Origin: an uncultured Bifidobacterium sp.
GTDB lineage: Bacteria > Actinomycetota > Actinomycetes > Actinomycetales > Bifidobacteriaceae
NCBI GenBank assembly: GCA_937874315.1
Contig: CALNAE010000088.1
Coordinates: 1 to 15,989, forward strand
DNA: 15,989 bases
Direction of reading: 5' to 3'
The notes beneath the pieces are model-generated. The model saw only the letters and a program-made list of their open reading frames with translations. It did no database searches and was not told the origin of the DNA. The translations under genes and the position numbers were made by a program. Positions 6,744 through 14,802 of the stretch are shown in pieces (position 1 is the stretch's first letter; every line of letters begins with the position of its first letter).

Positions 6744-8546
6744 TCATTCGGTGACGCGCCAGATATGGAAAGCCGGTCCTGTGGAAGGCATCTCTTTGCC
6801 CTTGACCAGATCGGGCCCGCCAAGGAGACTCTCAGCATTGATCGTTGAAATGAGTGCGGGGTGATCTGAACGGCTTATTGACACAAGAATTCTTTCTGTG
6901 CTGTCCGCACGCTCAAAGAGCACCGTGTCATCGGTTCGGTTCAACCAACGTAGCCCTCCTCGGTGTAGGGCGCTATGGGAATGACGCAATGCGATAAGCC
7001 GACGATATAGGTGGAGTATCTCCCCGTCCTGTTCGGATTGCCGCCAAGGGAACGGTTGTCTGGCCGCTTCGAGGTTGTGTCCTTCAACACCGACTTCATC
7101 GCCTGAGAAGATAGTCGGAATGCCCGGCAGTGTGAATAGCAGAGCTATTCCAAGTGCTTGGAATCTGCCAGAAACTGATCTGAAGCGTGCGGTGTCGTGC
7201 GAATCAAGCAGCGTCATGCTAGTGACATACGATTGCCATGGCATGAGCGCCGAGAATTCCGCCATGGTCTGTGTCATGGTCTGCGCGCCATAGTGTTCGG
7301 CCGGACCGGGAACACCCCACGCGTTCGACCGGAGGTTGGTGAGCCAAGACCAGACTGGTTTGGTGAATCCGGCATATGCCATGGTTCCCTGCCAGCCGTC
7401 TCCCTGAAGGGTTGCGGAGGCGTCGAATTGATGTTCGGCAATCAATAGCGTGTCGTTCCGTACTTGGTTCATGGTCATTCTGGTTTGTTTGGCGATGAAA
7501 TCGTTCATGTCTACAGCATGATATTTCCCAGCGGATTGGGCGACATCAATACGCCAGCCATCTAAATCGAAATTCTCGATATATCGAGCAACGACCGAAT
7601 CTGGTCCGCAGTAGAGTCTTCGTTGTAGTTCCTTCGAACGATGATCGAATTTTGGCAGCGTTTGTACGCCATCAAACGTGGCATAGGACACATCGTCATG
7701 ATTCTTTCGGTTGAAAAAATAAAATCCTGCTTCAGCGCTGTCCGGATTGGTTCTTCCACGTTCGAACCAGTCATGGGTGACACCCGAATGGTTCAAGGTC
7801 AGATCGCCGATGACATGCATGCCGAGCTTGTGTGCTTTGGTGATAAGCGTTCTCAGCGCGGCGTCGCCGCCGAGAAGCGGATCCACCGTGTCAAAGGTCG
7901 AGGCGTCGTATCGATGGTTCGATTGCGCCGGGAAGAATGGAGTGAGATACAGCGTGTTGGCGCCCAATCGTTTGATGTAGTCAAGGTGCTCTGCGACCCC
8001 CCAAAGAGATCCTCCATACACCTGGCGGACTCCATCTGGCGTGTTATCGGCGATGTCGGTATCCCAAGCGGCAGGGATTGCCCATTGAGGATAATGAGTA
8101 ATCTGATGGTTCTGAGAGCGAGCAAAACGATCTGGGAAAATTTGGTAGATAACGGCATCTTCAACCCATCGGGGAGTATGGAATGTGGTGAGTCTGAAGT
8201 CGGCGGCGTCGGGGATATTGTGCTCATGCAGCCCGGTGCCGTTGAGCCATATCGTTTTTTCGCCTGCGATTAGGAGAAAGCGATAAGTAGTGATGGGGTT
8301 GACCATAGTAACGGTCGCTTGCCACCATGTCTCTTCCTTTTCAATTGTCGTTCGGTTCGCTTGTGTGTAACGTGGTTCGCCGTCAACAACCGCACGTACG
8401 TACACGGCCGTAAGGCGCAACGTGTTGGAGCAACGCACTGAGAGGCGGACGGCATCGCCCAACTCGGGCTGTGGATTGTCCACATACAGTTCTGAACCGT
8501 CGTGGTGTGCCAACGGTATCGCAAGAAACTTCGTTGTCTCGTTCAT
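6744..8546 (-). CDS. MalZ-type maltodextrin alpha-glucosidase (GH13 family)
   Basis: 600-residue cytoplasmic glycoside hydrolase, no signal peptide. An N-terminal beta domain (about 10-122) precedes the GH13 barrel, which starts at WVEDAVIYQIFPDRF (127-141). The conserved regions are GDLTLNHSG (247-255), DGWRIDVA with nucleophile Asp334, LLIAEH with acid/base Glu371, and LLDSHDT with Asp451. The stretch TLPKFDHRSKEL...GPDSVVARYI, LFTLPGIPTIFSGDEVGVEG and RQPFPW matches E. coli MalZ (about 604 residues, GH13_21) closely as I recall it. This suggests removal of glucose from the reducing end of maltodextrins; neopullulanase or cyclomaltodextrinase activity is an alternative. Start is ATG at 8546 with GAGGAG about six bases upstream. 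It is divergent from a LacI-type gene and next to a MalEFG-type importer. GC is clearly lower than in cbs-metB. Confidence 0.9.
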   Translation of the reverse strand: MNETTKFLAIPLAHHDGSELYVDNPQPELGDAVRLSVRCSNTLRLTAVYVRAVVDGEPRYTQANRTTIEKEETWWQATVTMVNPITTYRFLLIAGEKTIWLNGTGLHEHNIPDAADFRLTTFHTPRWVEDAVIYQIFPDRFARSQNHQITHYPQWAIPAAWDTDIADNTPDGVRQVYGGSLWGVAEHLDYIKRLGANTLYLTPFFPAQSNHRYDASTFDTVDPLLGGDAALRTLITKAHKLGMHVIGDLTLNHSGVTHDWFERGRTNPDSAEAGFYFFNRKNHDDVSYATFDGVQTLPKFDHRSKELQRRLYCGPDSVVARYIENFDLDGWRIDVAQSAGKYHAVDMNDFIAKQTRMTMNQVRNDTLLIAEHQFDASATLQGDGWQGTMAYAGFTKPVWSWLTNLRSNAWGVPGPAEHYGAQTMTQTMAEFSALMPWQSYVTSMTLLDSHDTARFRSVSGRFQALGIALLFTLPGIPTIFSGDEVGVEGHNLEAARQPFPWRQSEQDGEILHLYRRLIALRHSHSALHRGGLRWLNRTDDTVLFERADSTERILVSISRSDHPALISTINAESLLGGPDLVKGKEMPSTGPAFHIWRVTE

Positions 8547-8607
8547 AAATGCTCCTCAATGTACAAGTCTGTTCACACAATAGCGAACTGTGTAACGTCG
8601 GGATATG

Positions 8608-8636
8608 AGTTTCAATTATGAGAGTCAAAGTTTCAA
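8608..8636. promoter_or_regulatory. Candidate operator: AGTTTCAA repeated two helical turns apart
   Basis: AGTTTCAA occurs at 8608-8615 and 8629-8636, 21 bases apart, so both face the same side of the helix. The second copy ends four bases before the lacI -35 box, and both lie upstream of the divergent malZ-like gene. The same 8-mer recurs at 11120-11127 between malE and malF, and TTGAAA (its reverse complement core) at 9720-9725 before malE. It is not the usual CG-centred LacI palindrome, so binding by this regulator is only a proposal. Confidence 0.35.
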
Positions 8637-8640
8637 GTAG

Positions 8641-8669
8641 TTGCTTCGTTCTTTCATCTGTTCCATACT
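8641..8669 (+). promoter_or_regulatory. Promoter of the lacI-type gene, giving a leaderless mRNA
   Basis: -35 TTGCTT (8641-8646), a 17-base spacer and -10 CATACT (8664-8669). The ATG is at 8676, only six bases after the -10 box, so transcription should begin at or next to the start codon. No Shine-Dalgarno sequence is present before the ATG, which agrees with leaderless translation. Confidence 0.6.
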
Positions 8670-8675
8670 GTTGTT

Positions 8676-9683
8676 ATGACTTCACGACTTGATGAAATTG
8701 CTCAGCAGGCTGCGGTGAGTAAGGCCACGGTATCCCGCGTTCTCAACGAAAGACCCGGTGTCAGTGAACAAATGCGACAGGCTGTCCTCACCGCCATAGA
8801 CGTTCTTGGACTGGAACGGCCAAGCGGGTTGCGCCCACGCAGCTCTGGCTTGGTGGGGTTGATATTGCCCAGTCTTGAAGACCTGATATATCCGTTGTTT
8901 GCTCAGGTCGTGCAGACCAATCTCGCCAGGCTCGGATTCACTCCAGTGCTGTGTATCCAAAATCGTGACGGCGCCGGTGAAGACGAGTATGTAGGCATGT
9001 TGTTGGACAGAGGAGTTTCCGGCATTATCTTCGTCGCCGGGCAGCATGCCGACACCAAGGCGGACCGAACAAGATATGACGGTCTCGTGGCTCAACGGCT
9101 GCCAATTGTTTTCGTGAATGGATTCGTCCCAGATCTTCCAGCCCCCTTCGTATCCAGCGACGATCAGGCGGCAGGTGAATTGGCTGTGCACCATCTTGCG
9201 GCTCTGGGTCATAAGCGAATAGGACTGTTGCTTGCATCGTCGACGAATGTCTCATCGATGCGCCAGGCGGAAGGATACCGCAAGGCGATGCGCCATCAGT
9301 TTGCGGTGATGAACGATGATTGGATCGATATCAGCTTCGAGGGTGAGGATGGTGGGTATGCGGGTGCCATCCGATTGATTGACAAGGGCGTATCCGCTGT
9401 GATCTGTGGTTCGGATTTACTCGCGCTGGGGGCCATTCATGCTTTAAGTCAGAGGGGATTGCGCGTTCCCCAGGACGTTTCGGTTATCGGATATGGTGAT
9501 GCGACGATCATGGCGCATACGGCGCCTCCGCTGACGACGGTACGTCAGCCGATGCTTGCTATGGGAACATTTACTGCACATACGCTGGTCAATTGCATTC
9601 ATGGCGAGTCTGTGCCGATGGGGGAGTCTCTGTTCCCGCCTGAACTGGTGATTCGTGGTTCTACTAGCTTGTGCAAAGGTTGA
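8676..9683 (+). CDS. LacI-family transcriptional regulator of the maltodextrin locus
   Basis: 335 residues, the standard LacI-family length. The N-terminal helix-turn-helix (about 4-23, LDEIAQQAAVSKATVSRVLN) is followed by the hinge (about 45-58) and a periplasmic-binding-protein-like effector domain that begins at LVGLILPSLEDLIYPLF. SSDDQAAGELAVHHLAALGHKRIGLL and the C-terminal SVIGYGD...PPLTTVRQP are family hallmarks. It sits between the divergent alpha-glucosidase and the malEFG-like genes, so it most likely senses maltose or a maltodextrin and represses both units; effector and operator are inferred. The start is supported by a promoter placed for leaderless transcription. The gap to malE is 154 bases, so malE probably has its own regulated promoter. 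Confidence 0.9.
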   Translation: MTSRLDEIAQQAAVSKATVSRVLNERPGVSEQMRQAVLTAIDVLGLERPSGLRPRSSGLVGLILPSLEDLIYPLFAQVVQTNLARLGFTPVLCIQNRDGAGEDEYVGMLLDRGVSGIIFVAGQHADTKADRTRYDGLVAQRLPIVFVNGFVPDLPAPFVSSDDQAAGELAVHHLAALGHKRIGLLLASSTNVSSMRQAEGYRKAMRHQFAVMNDDWIDISFEGEDGGYAGAIRLIDKGVSAVICGSDLLALGAIHALSQRGLRVPQDVSVIGYGDATIMAHTAPPLTTVRQPMLAMGTFTAHTLVNCIHGESVPMGESLFPPELVIRGSTSLCKG

Positions 9684-9787
9684 GCGGTAAGAAAGAATAT
9701 GAAATTTTGAATCAGGTTGTTGAAATATTACAGCTGAATCAAGAAAGACCGTAGCCATTTTCCACGATGCTGATAGCTTGATGATCA

Positions 9788-9818
9788 GATGCAGCGCTAC
9801 AACAGCGTAGGGCGCATC
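9788..9818 (+). promoter_or_regulatory. Leader hairpin before the malE ribosome site
   Basis: GATGC (9788-9792) pairs with GCATC (9814-9818), and inside it GC and CTAC pair with GTAG and GC, leaving one bulge, one mismatch and the loop AACAGC. It ends a few bases before the purine-rich ribosome site GGGAGAAAGG (9821-9830). It could influence malE translation or mRNA stability. Further upstream TTGAATCAG (9707-9715) and CTGAATCAA (9734-9742) form an imperfect inverted repeat in the promoter region. Confidence 0.4.
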
Positions 9819-9837
9819 GCGGGAGAAAGGGCACACT

Positions 9838-11097
9838 ATGAGAGTGTTTTCGAATCATCGTTGCGCAATGGCAATAGCGGCTGTTGGTGCTGCGATGCTG
9901 AGTTTGTCAGGATGTGGCGGAACGAACGGCTCTGCGTCTGGGCAGCAGTCGACGAAAGCTGAACAGGCTGGATCGAGTTCCATTACGGTTTGGGCTGACG
10001 CCGATCATACTGCGGCATTGAAGGATGTGGCCTCTTCGTTCACCAAGAAAACTGGAGTGAAGGTCAAATTGGTCCAGAAAGATATGGGATCCGTAGAGCA
10101 GGATCTCATTACACAAGTGCCGACGGGTAAGGGCCCCGATATCGCCATCGGTCCAAACGACTGGACTGGGTTGCTGGCCACTGACGGCGTCGTACAGCCC
10201 ATCGAGTTGGGCAACGCAACGGCCAACTATCAGAAAGTAGCGCTTGATGCATTCAATTACAACGGTAAAATTTATGCTTTGCCATATTCCGTGGAGAATG
10301 TCGCGCTGCTCAGAAACACCAAACTGGCGGCGAAGGCACCCACCTCGTGGAACGATATGGTTGCCACTGCCACCGCTGCCGGTAGTAAGTATCCTTACCT
10401 TCTTCAGGTCGGAGACCAAGGTGATTCCTACACCATGTATCCCGTTCAGACGTCATTCGGGTCATTTGCCTTCGCCCAAAACGGTGATGGCAGTTATAAT
10501 CCCAAGAAACTTACCATCGGAGATGCGAACGGGACAAAATTCGCTCAATGGATGCAGCAGCAGGCTAAAGCAGGTATCTTGAGTACTTCGATGACTGCGG
10601 ACATTGCACTGTCAAAGTTTGAGCAAGGAGCTTCGCCTTATATCATCACTGGTCCATGGAATATCCAAGCGGTGAAGAAGGCCGGAATCGATGTCGCCGT
10701 CGATCCCATTCCTTCGGCGGGAGGAGACACCGTCAAACCGTTTGTCGGAGTGAACGGGTTCTTCATGAGTTCTAAAACCAAGAATAAGTTGGCTGCCACG
10801 GATTTCCTGACGAATTATATCGGAACCAGCGAGGTTCAGGAGGCGTTGTACAAGGCCGGAGGATTACCGCCTGCACTCACTGTCGCGTATAAACAGGCCG
10901 GTAAGGACTCCATTATCAAAGGCTTCGAAGAAGCAGGAGCTCATGGCGTGCCTATGCCCAATATCACGGAAATGTCGGCGGTATGGCAGTCATGGAACGC
11001 GGCTGAGGTATCAATTATCAACCAGCGTGGCGACGCCTCGGAACTTTGGACTCATATGGCTTCGGAAATTCAAAGTGCCGTGAACAAACAATCCTGA
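9838..11097 (+). CDS. Maltodextrin-type ABC transporter substrate-binding lipoprotein (MalE-like)
   Basis: 419-residue extracytoplasmic sugar-binding protein. Residues 1-25 are a lipoprotein signal: basic N-terminus, hydrophobic stretch MAIAAVGAAML and lipobox LSGC with Cys26 as the lipidation site, then a Gly/Ser/Gln-rich tether. The mature part has the family pattern SSITVWADADHTAALKDVASSFTKKTGVKV, TGKGPDIAIGPNDWTGLLA, and YALPYSVENVALLRNT, as in maltose/maltodextrin-binding proteins. Near the end EVQEALYKAGGLPPALTVAY is the usual C-lobe motif. A good purine-rich ribosome site precedes the ATG. It is first of three transport genes and would deliver maltodextrin to the permeases encoded downstream. 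Ligand size cannot be read from sequence; the neighbouring MalZ-like enzyme favours maltooligosaccharides. Confidence 0.9.
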   Translation: MRVFSNHRCAMAIAAVGAAMLSLSGCGGTNGSASGQQSTKAEQAGSSSITVWADADHTAALKDVASSFTKKTGVKVKLVQKDMGSVEQDLITQVPTGKGPDIAIGPNDWTGLLATDGVVQPIELGNATANYQKVALDAFNYNGKIYALPYSVENVALLRNTKLAAKAPTSWNDMVATATAAGSKYPYLLQVGDQGDSYTMYPVQTSFGSFAFAQNGDGSYNPKKLTIGDANGTKFAQWMQQQAKAGILSTSMTADIALSKFEQGASPYIITGPWNIQAVKKAGIDVAVDPIPSAGGDTVKPFVGVNGFFMSSKTKNKLAATDFLTNYIGTSEVQEALYKAGGLPPALTVAYKQAGKDSIIKGFEEAGAHGVPMPNITEMSAVWQSWNAAEVSIINQRGDASELWTHMASEIQSAVNKQS

Positions 11098-11105
11098 GAT
11101 CGGGT

Positions 11106-11120
11106 TGTGGCAGCACCACA
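11106..11120 (+). promoter_or_regulatory. Short intercistronic hairpin between malE- and malF-like genes
   Basis: TGTGG (11106-11110) pairs with CCACA (11116-11120) around the loop CAGCA, eight bases after the malE-like stop codon. Such a 3' hairpin could protect the malE transcript and help make more binding protein than permease; that role is inferred. Confidence 0.35.
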
Positions 11121-11166
11121 GTTTCAATGTTGATAGTTAAGAAGAGAATCAAGGCAAGTGAGATTC

Positions 11167-12777
11167 ATGACCGTTCATAATGACGCATCGGATCGTCGTG
11201 ACACCGTTCGAAGGACAAGAGCCGAACGGGTGGCGGACAAGGCTAGTGTACATACCGGGCCTATCGTTGTGAAGATTATCTTGCTCGGATTGCTCGACGC
11301 ATTGAGTTTGTATTCGCTTAGCATACTGGTGTATCGACAGAACTGGGTCTTCGTTGCAATCACTGCCGTGGCGACCATTCTCGTGAATTGGATATATTGG
11401 CAGCGTGGTGCGTTGGCGGCGAAGTATCTGACTCCCGGATTGGTGTTCCTTCTGGTATTTCAGTTATTTGCCATTTCCTATTCTGCATATATTGCGTTCA
11501 CCAACTACGGGACGGGGCATAACGGATCGAAGGAACAGGCCGTTACGTCGCTGATGCAATCTGCCATGACGAAAACGTCGAATTCGCCGACCTATCAGAT
11601 TGATGTGGTGAGATGCAACGGAGAACTGGGATTTCTGGTGACCATGCCTAACGGACAAGCGAAGCTTGGCAACGGGACCACACCATTACATCTTGCCTCT
11701 GGGGTCACGAAAGACGCGTCTGGACAAGCGATATCGGTGGCAGGATGCTCAACCCTGCCATTTTCGGACATGCTCAATATGCAGAGTGAAATCACGAGCC
11801 TGGCTGTTCCCTTGACGATGCATCCATCCGATGGATCGTTGCGTACATCGGATGGACGCGTCGCATACGTATTCAAGTCATCGTTGGCGTATGATGCATC
11901 GAACAGTACGATGACGGATACTCACACCGGTATGACATACCGGGACACAGGAATTGGAGCATTCACTGCTTCCAACGGGCAGCAGCTCAAGCCGGGTTGG
12001 AAGGTCAACGTTGGATGGGCGAATTTTTCGAAGGTGTTTACTTCCGATGAGATGAGAGGGCCCTTCCTGCAGGTGCTGATTTGGACCATAGAGTTCTCAG
12101 TGATCTCAGTGGTATCGACCTTTGTTCTTGGGTTGTTCCTTGCCGTTGTGTTCAATGATTCGCGTATGCGAGGGCGAAAGATATATCGATCGATACTGAT
12201 TCTGCCATATGCGTTCCCGGCGTTCCTTTCAGCTTTGGTGTGGAGCGGGCTCCTCAACGAGAAATTTGGTTTCATCAATCAGGTGCTGCTTCATGGGGCA
12301 GATATTCCCTGGTTGCAATCTCCTCTTCCGGCGAAGATCGCAATATTGATCGTCAATCTATGGCTGGGATTTCCGTATATGTTTTTGGTATGTATGGGCG
12401 CCTTGCAATCGATTCCGAACGATTTGGCCGAAGCGGCGACGATCGACGGCGCGTCTGCCTGGCAGATATTCCGACTGATTAAATTCCCATTGCTGCTGGT
12501 CTCCATTGCACCACTGCTCATTTCGTCATTCGCAATGAATTTCAACAATTTCAATCTTATCTATATGCTTACCGCCGGAGGCCCTATCAATACCAATACG
12601 GGTCTGAACATCGGCAGCACGGACATACTGATTTCCATGGTGTATAAGATCGCGTTCGTGGGAGCCGACAGAAATTACGGTCTGGCGAGCGCGTTCTCCA
12701 TCGTGATCTTCGCAGTGGTCGCATTTGTTTCGGCGATTGGATTTAGAACAACGAAGTCTCTTGAGGAGCTGAACTGA
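11167..12777 (+). CDS. ABC transporter permease, MalF-like
   Basis: 536-residue inner-membrane permease, close in length to E. coli MalF (514). A hydrophilic cytoplasmic tail (1-32) leads into helices at about 33-55, 60-78 and 90-111. A large extracytoplasmic loop (about 112-298), the MalF P2-type domain, follows and contains two cysteines (Cys150, Cys194). The transport core starts at VGWANFSKVF (282-291) with LRSILILPYAFPAF-type helices after it. The EAA loop that docks on the ATPase is EAATIDGASAWQIFRLIKFP at 422-441. I prefer ATG 11167; a GTG at 11158 in frame would add three residues and sits very close to AAGG at 11151. It pairs with the next gene. No ATPase gene lies nearby, so a shared MsmK/UgpC-type ATPase elsewhere is likely. 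Confidence 0.92.
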   Translation: MTVHNDASDRRDTVRRTRAERVADKASVHTGPIVVKIILLGLLDALSLYSLSILVYRQNWVFVAITAVATILVNWIYWQRGALAAKYLTPGLVFLLVFQLFAISYSAYIAFTNYGTGHNGSKEQAVTSLMQSAMTKTSNSPTYQIDVVRCNGELGFLVTMPNGQAKLGNGTTPLHLASGVTKDASGQAISVAGCSTLPFSDMLNMQSEITSLAVPLTMHPSDGSLRTSDGRVAYVFKSSLAYDASNSTMTDTHTGMTYRDTGIGAFTASNGQQLKPGWKVNVGWANFSKVFTSDEMRGPFLQVLIWTIEFSVISVVSTFVLGLFLAVVFNDSRMRGRKIYRSILILPYAFPAFLSALVWSGLLNEKFGFINQVLLHGADIPWLQSPLPAKIAILIVNLWLGFPYMFLVCMGALQSIPNDLAEAATIDGASAWQIFRLIKFPLLLVSIAPLLISSFAMNFNNFNLIYMLTAGGPINTNTGLNIGSTDILISMVYKIAFVGADRNYGLASAFSIVIFAVVAFVSAIGFRTTKSLEELN

Positions 12778-12778
12778 T

Positions 12779-13708
12779 ATGGATTTGTGGTTTCGACACT
12801 CATCGGAGTCGACGATAGAGACTACCGATGCCAGGTTGAATATCGCCAGACGATTCAACCTAATTCGATGGTTCAGAAGAACTGGTTGGAGACATGTCGT
12901 CGGCATCGTCGCCTGTTTATTCGCCGGTTTTCCGATACTGTATATCTTCTCGGCATCGTTGAACCAACAGGGTACGTTGATTTCGGCGAATACGTTGTTT
13001 TCGCATATAACGACCGGCAATTACGAGCAGCTGTTTCATATGCCGCAGCAGCCGTATGGTGATTGGTATATCAACACGATTTTCGTGGGGCTGACGACCG
13101 CCGTGTCATCGGTTTTCCTCGGCGCATTGGCTGCTTACGCATTCTCCAGAATGAGATTTGTTGGTCGTAGGGTTGGGCTCCTGTCTTTGATCATCGTTCA
13201 GATGTTTCCACAAATACTCTCTATAGTCGCCATATACCTGTTGCTGAGCAGCCTCGGGGACATCATCCCTGTGATTGGTATCAACAGTCAGATCGCGCTG
13301 GTTTTCGTCTATCTCGGTGGTGCTTTGGGGACGAATACCTATCTCATGTACGGGTTCTTTAATACCGTTCCACGTGAGATTGATGAGGCTGCCAAAATTG
13401 ACGGTGCCGGCCATGCCAGGATATTCTTCACCATCATTCTGCCCTTGGTTGCTCCCATACTTGCGGTGATCGGGCTGCTCTCATTTATCGGCACGGTCAG
13501 CGAATATGCGGTGGCTAGTACGGTTCTGGTATCTCCGGAAAAACAAACATTGGCGGTTGGACTCTACGCATTTGTGTCGGAAAAATTCTCACAAAACTGG
13601 GGACTGTTCTCGGCCGGTGCTGTGCTGGCGGCCATTCCTGTCGTTCTTGTCTTCCTGTTCCTGCAGCGGTACATAGTGTCAGGTCTGACCGCAGGATCGG
13701 TGAAATAA
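12779..13708 (+). CDS. ABC transporter permease, MalG-like
   Basis: 309-residue membrane permease, slightly longer than E. coli MalG (296) because of a polar, basic N-terminal stretch (1-38). About six hydrophobic segments follow, the first at 39-60 (VVGIVACLFAGFPILYIFSA). The EAA loop is EAAKIDGAGHARIFFTIILP at 203-222, the contact to the ATPase. NTIFVGLTTAVSSVFLGALAAYAFSRMRF (99-127) is the typical second-helix region. The start codon follows the malF-like stop after one base, with GAGGAG (12763-12768) inside the end of the upstream gene, so the two are translationally coupled. The family assignment is firm; substrate follows from the neighbours. Confidence 0.92.
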   Translation: MDLWFRHSSESTIETTDARLNIARRFNLIRWFRRTGWRHVVGIVACLFAGFPILYIFSASLNQQGTLISANTLFSHITTGNYEQLFHMPQQPYGDWYINTIFVGLTTAVSSVFLGALAAYAFSRMRFVGRRVGLLSLIIVQMFPQILSIVAIYLLLSSLGDIIPVIGINSQIALVFVYLGGALGTNTYLMYGFFNTVPREIDEAAKIDGAGHARIFFTIILPLVAPILAVIGLLSFIGTVSEYAVASTVLVSPEKQTLAVGLYAFVSEKFSQNWGLFSAGAVLAAIPVVLVFLFLQRYIVSGLTAGSVK

Positions 13709-13733
13709 GGAATGACTCGCGCGTAACGAACTC

Positions 13734-13771
13734 CTGCAGAAGTCCTGACGAAGGTGTCATGGCTTCTGCAG
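13734..13771 (+). terminator. Hairpin after the malG-like gene, probable end of the transport operon
   Basis: CTGCAGAAG (13734-13742) pairs perfectly with CTTCTGCAG (13763-13771). Inside, T and C pair with G and G, and after one mismatch TGAC pairs with GTCA, leaving a loop of about five bases. It starts 25 bases after the stop codon. There is no T-run after it, so it may end or protect the transcript without being a textbook intrinsic terminator. Confidence 0.5.
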
Positions 13772-14133
13772 CAAATCAAAGTAAGAGGTGAAATTGTGAT
13801 AAAGCAACAACACGGTTTCATGATTTTATAGATATCCCAACCGATAGATATCCCCACCGCAATTGTGGTGTTACTGATAACCAGTGGCGGGTATCAGATT
13901 CAATACGAGAATCTATTCAATCTTGCAGAATTAGTTCGGGAAACCTCGGTAAAAAGTGTCCACGAATATCATCAATTCGTGATCTGGATACGACGCTTGC
14001 ATAATTCGGTACGATTGGCAATTGGGTGGTTGCCGTGTATGAATCGTCCAGAGGGTGTGACGACTGGCTGTTTCGGCGTAGCCTTGCCGTGGTCGCCGTG
14101 ACTGAGGTCTGGGCGAGTCGGAGGAGATGATCC
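13772..14133. other. Structured non-coding region upstream of the membrane protein gene
   Basis: About 360 bases, fairly AT-rich, without a credible gene; short frames on both strands give unlikely peptides. It carries a 16-bp tandem duplication (13828-13859), an 8-bp-stem inverted repeat CTGATAACC/GGTATCAG (13874-13897) with a one-base bulge, and a perfect 7-bp inverted repeat CACGAAT/ATTCGTG with a 7-base loop (13961-13981). These could be operator sites for the downstream gene. Confidence 0.4.
13828..13859. repeat. 16-bp tandem duplication
   Basis: ATAGATATCCCAACCG (13828-13843) is followed directly by ATAGATATCCCCACCG (13844-13859), one mismatch. It lies in the non-coding stretch between malG-like and the membrane protein gene. 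Confidence 0.8.
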
Positions 14134-14802
14134 ATGTCGAACGAGGCACCACATCATATTCCATCAAAACGCGTCATTTCAAGAGTGCTATGGTGGTCCG
14201 GATTGCTGGGATTCGCTATTCCGTTGACGGCAGCGTTCGGGCGCATTCCTCGTGTCCCCATGGTCGTATCCACGTACGTGATCGTGGATTGTGATGTGCT
14301 GGCTATCCTCTCCGGATGGATATTTGGCATACTGTGTTGGGCGGGATGGGCTGTTTTGCGCGGTCATGCACCCATACAGGCGGTTTCGGGTGGGCGGTCG
14401 ACGCCGCGTGGCTTGTCGCGGGCATGGCGATGGTTGCGCAACGGTTTGGCGGTCGTGCTCATCGCTTCGGGACTGGTATTAGGTGGTGTCATCATGCTGT
14501 TTGCAAACGGATACCACGTACTCGACCCGCCGAGCTCAGGTGGTTGCAGGATTGTCGTGAGTGTGGATTCGGGGATGCGCTCGGCATTCGGTGATGTCTA
14601 CCTGATGAGATCGGATTCGCGTGTGCTGACAGATACTGGCAACAGCTGGTCCCAGGACGATAATCCGGGAGAAGACCCTGTGAGGAATGGCACATGGTCG
14701 CTGACTTGGCAAGGGAAGAACGCGATTCTGCGATTATGGAATGCGACGGACCATCCTCCTATGAATTTCTTTTCGCCGCATCAGGTGGTCTGCCCGCGAT
14801 GA
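14134..14802 (+). CDS. Hypothetical actinobacterial membrane protein with C-terminal extracytoplasmic domain
   Basis: 222 residues, function not recognised. Three hydrophobic segments are visible: about 19-37 (LWWSGLLGFAIPLTAAFG), 54-75 (DVLAILSGWIFGILCWAGWAVL) and 104-124 (GLAVVLIASGLVLGGVIMLFA). A basic loop (about 87-102, GRSTPRGLSRAWRW) separates the second and third and is probably cytoplasmic. The last 97 residues form a soluble region beginning ANGYHVLDPPSSGGCRIVVS, with Cys138 and Cys220 as the only cysteines there, which could pair if exported. The pattern GYHVLDP...GCR followed by VYL and NGTWSLTW resembles uncharacterised membrane proteins of actinobacteria as I recall them. GGAGGAG lies eight bases before the ATG, so the start is well supported. 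It appears to be transcribed alone. Confidence 0.75.
   Translation: MSNEAPHHIPSKRVISRVLWWSGLLGFAIPLTAAFGRIPRVPMVVSTYVIVDCDVLAILSGWIFGILCWAGWAVLRGHAPIQAVSGGRSTPRGLSRAWRWLRNGLAVVLIASGLVLGGVIMLFANGYHVLDPPSSGGCRIVVSVDSGMRSAFGDVYLMRSDSRVLTDTGNSWSQDDNPGEDPVRNGTWSLTWQGKNAILRLWNATDHPPMNFFSPHQVVCPR

Noticed and set aside
8569..8596. GTTCACACA / TGTGTAAC imperfect inverted repeat upstream of the malZ-like gene
   Set aside because: Needs a missing base in one arm and does not resemble a LacI-type operator. Too weak to list as a site.
11158..11166. GTG start for the malF-like gene
   Set aside because: AAGG is only three bases before the GTG. The ATG nine bases later is at least as plausible, and the difference is three residues.
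13865..14101. Small plus-strand frame of 78 codons before the membrane protein gene
   Set aside because: No ribosome site, unlikely composition, and it overlaps palindromes. Overlapping minus-strand frames there are equally unconvincing.
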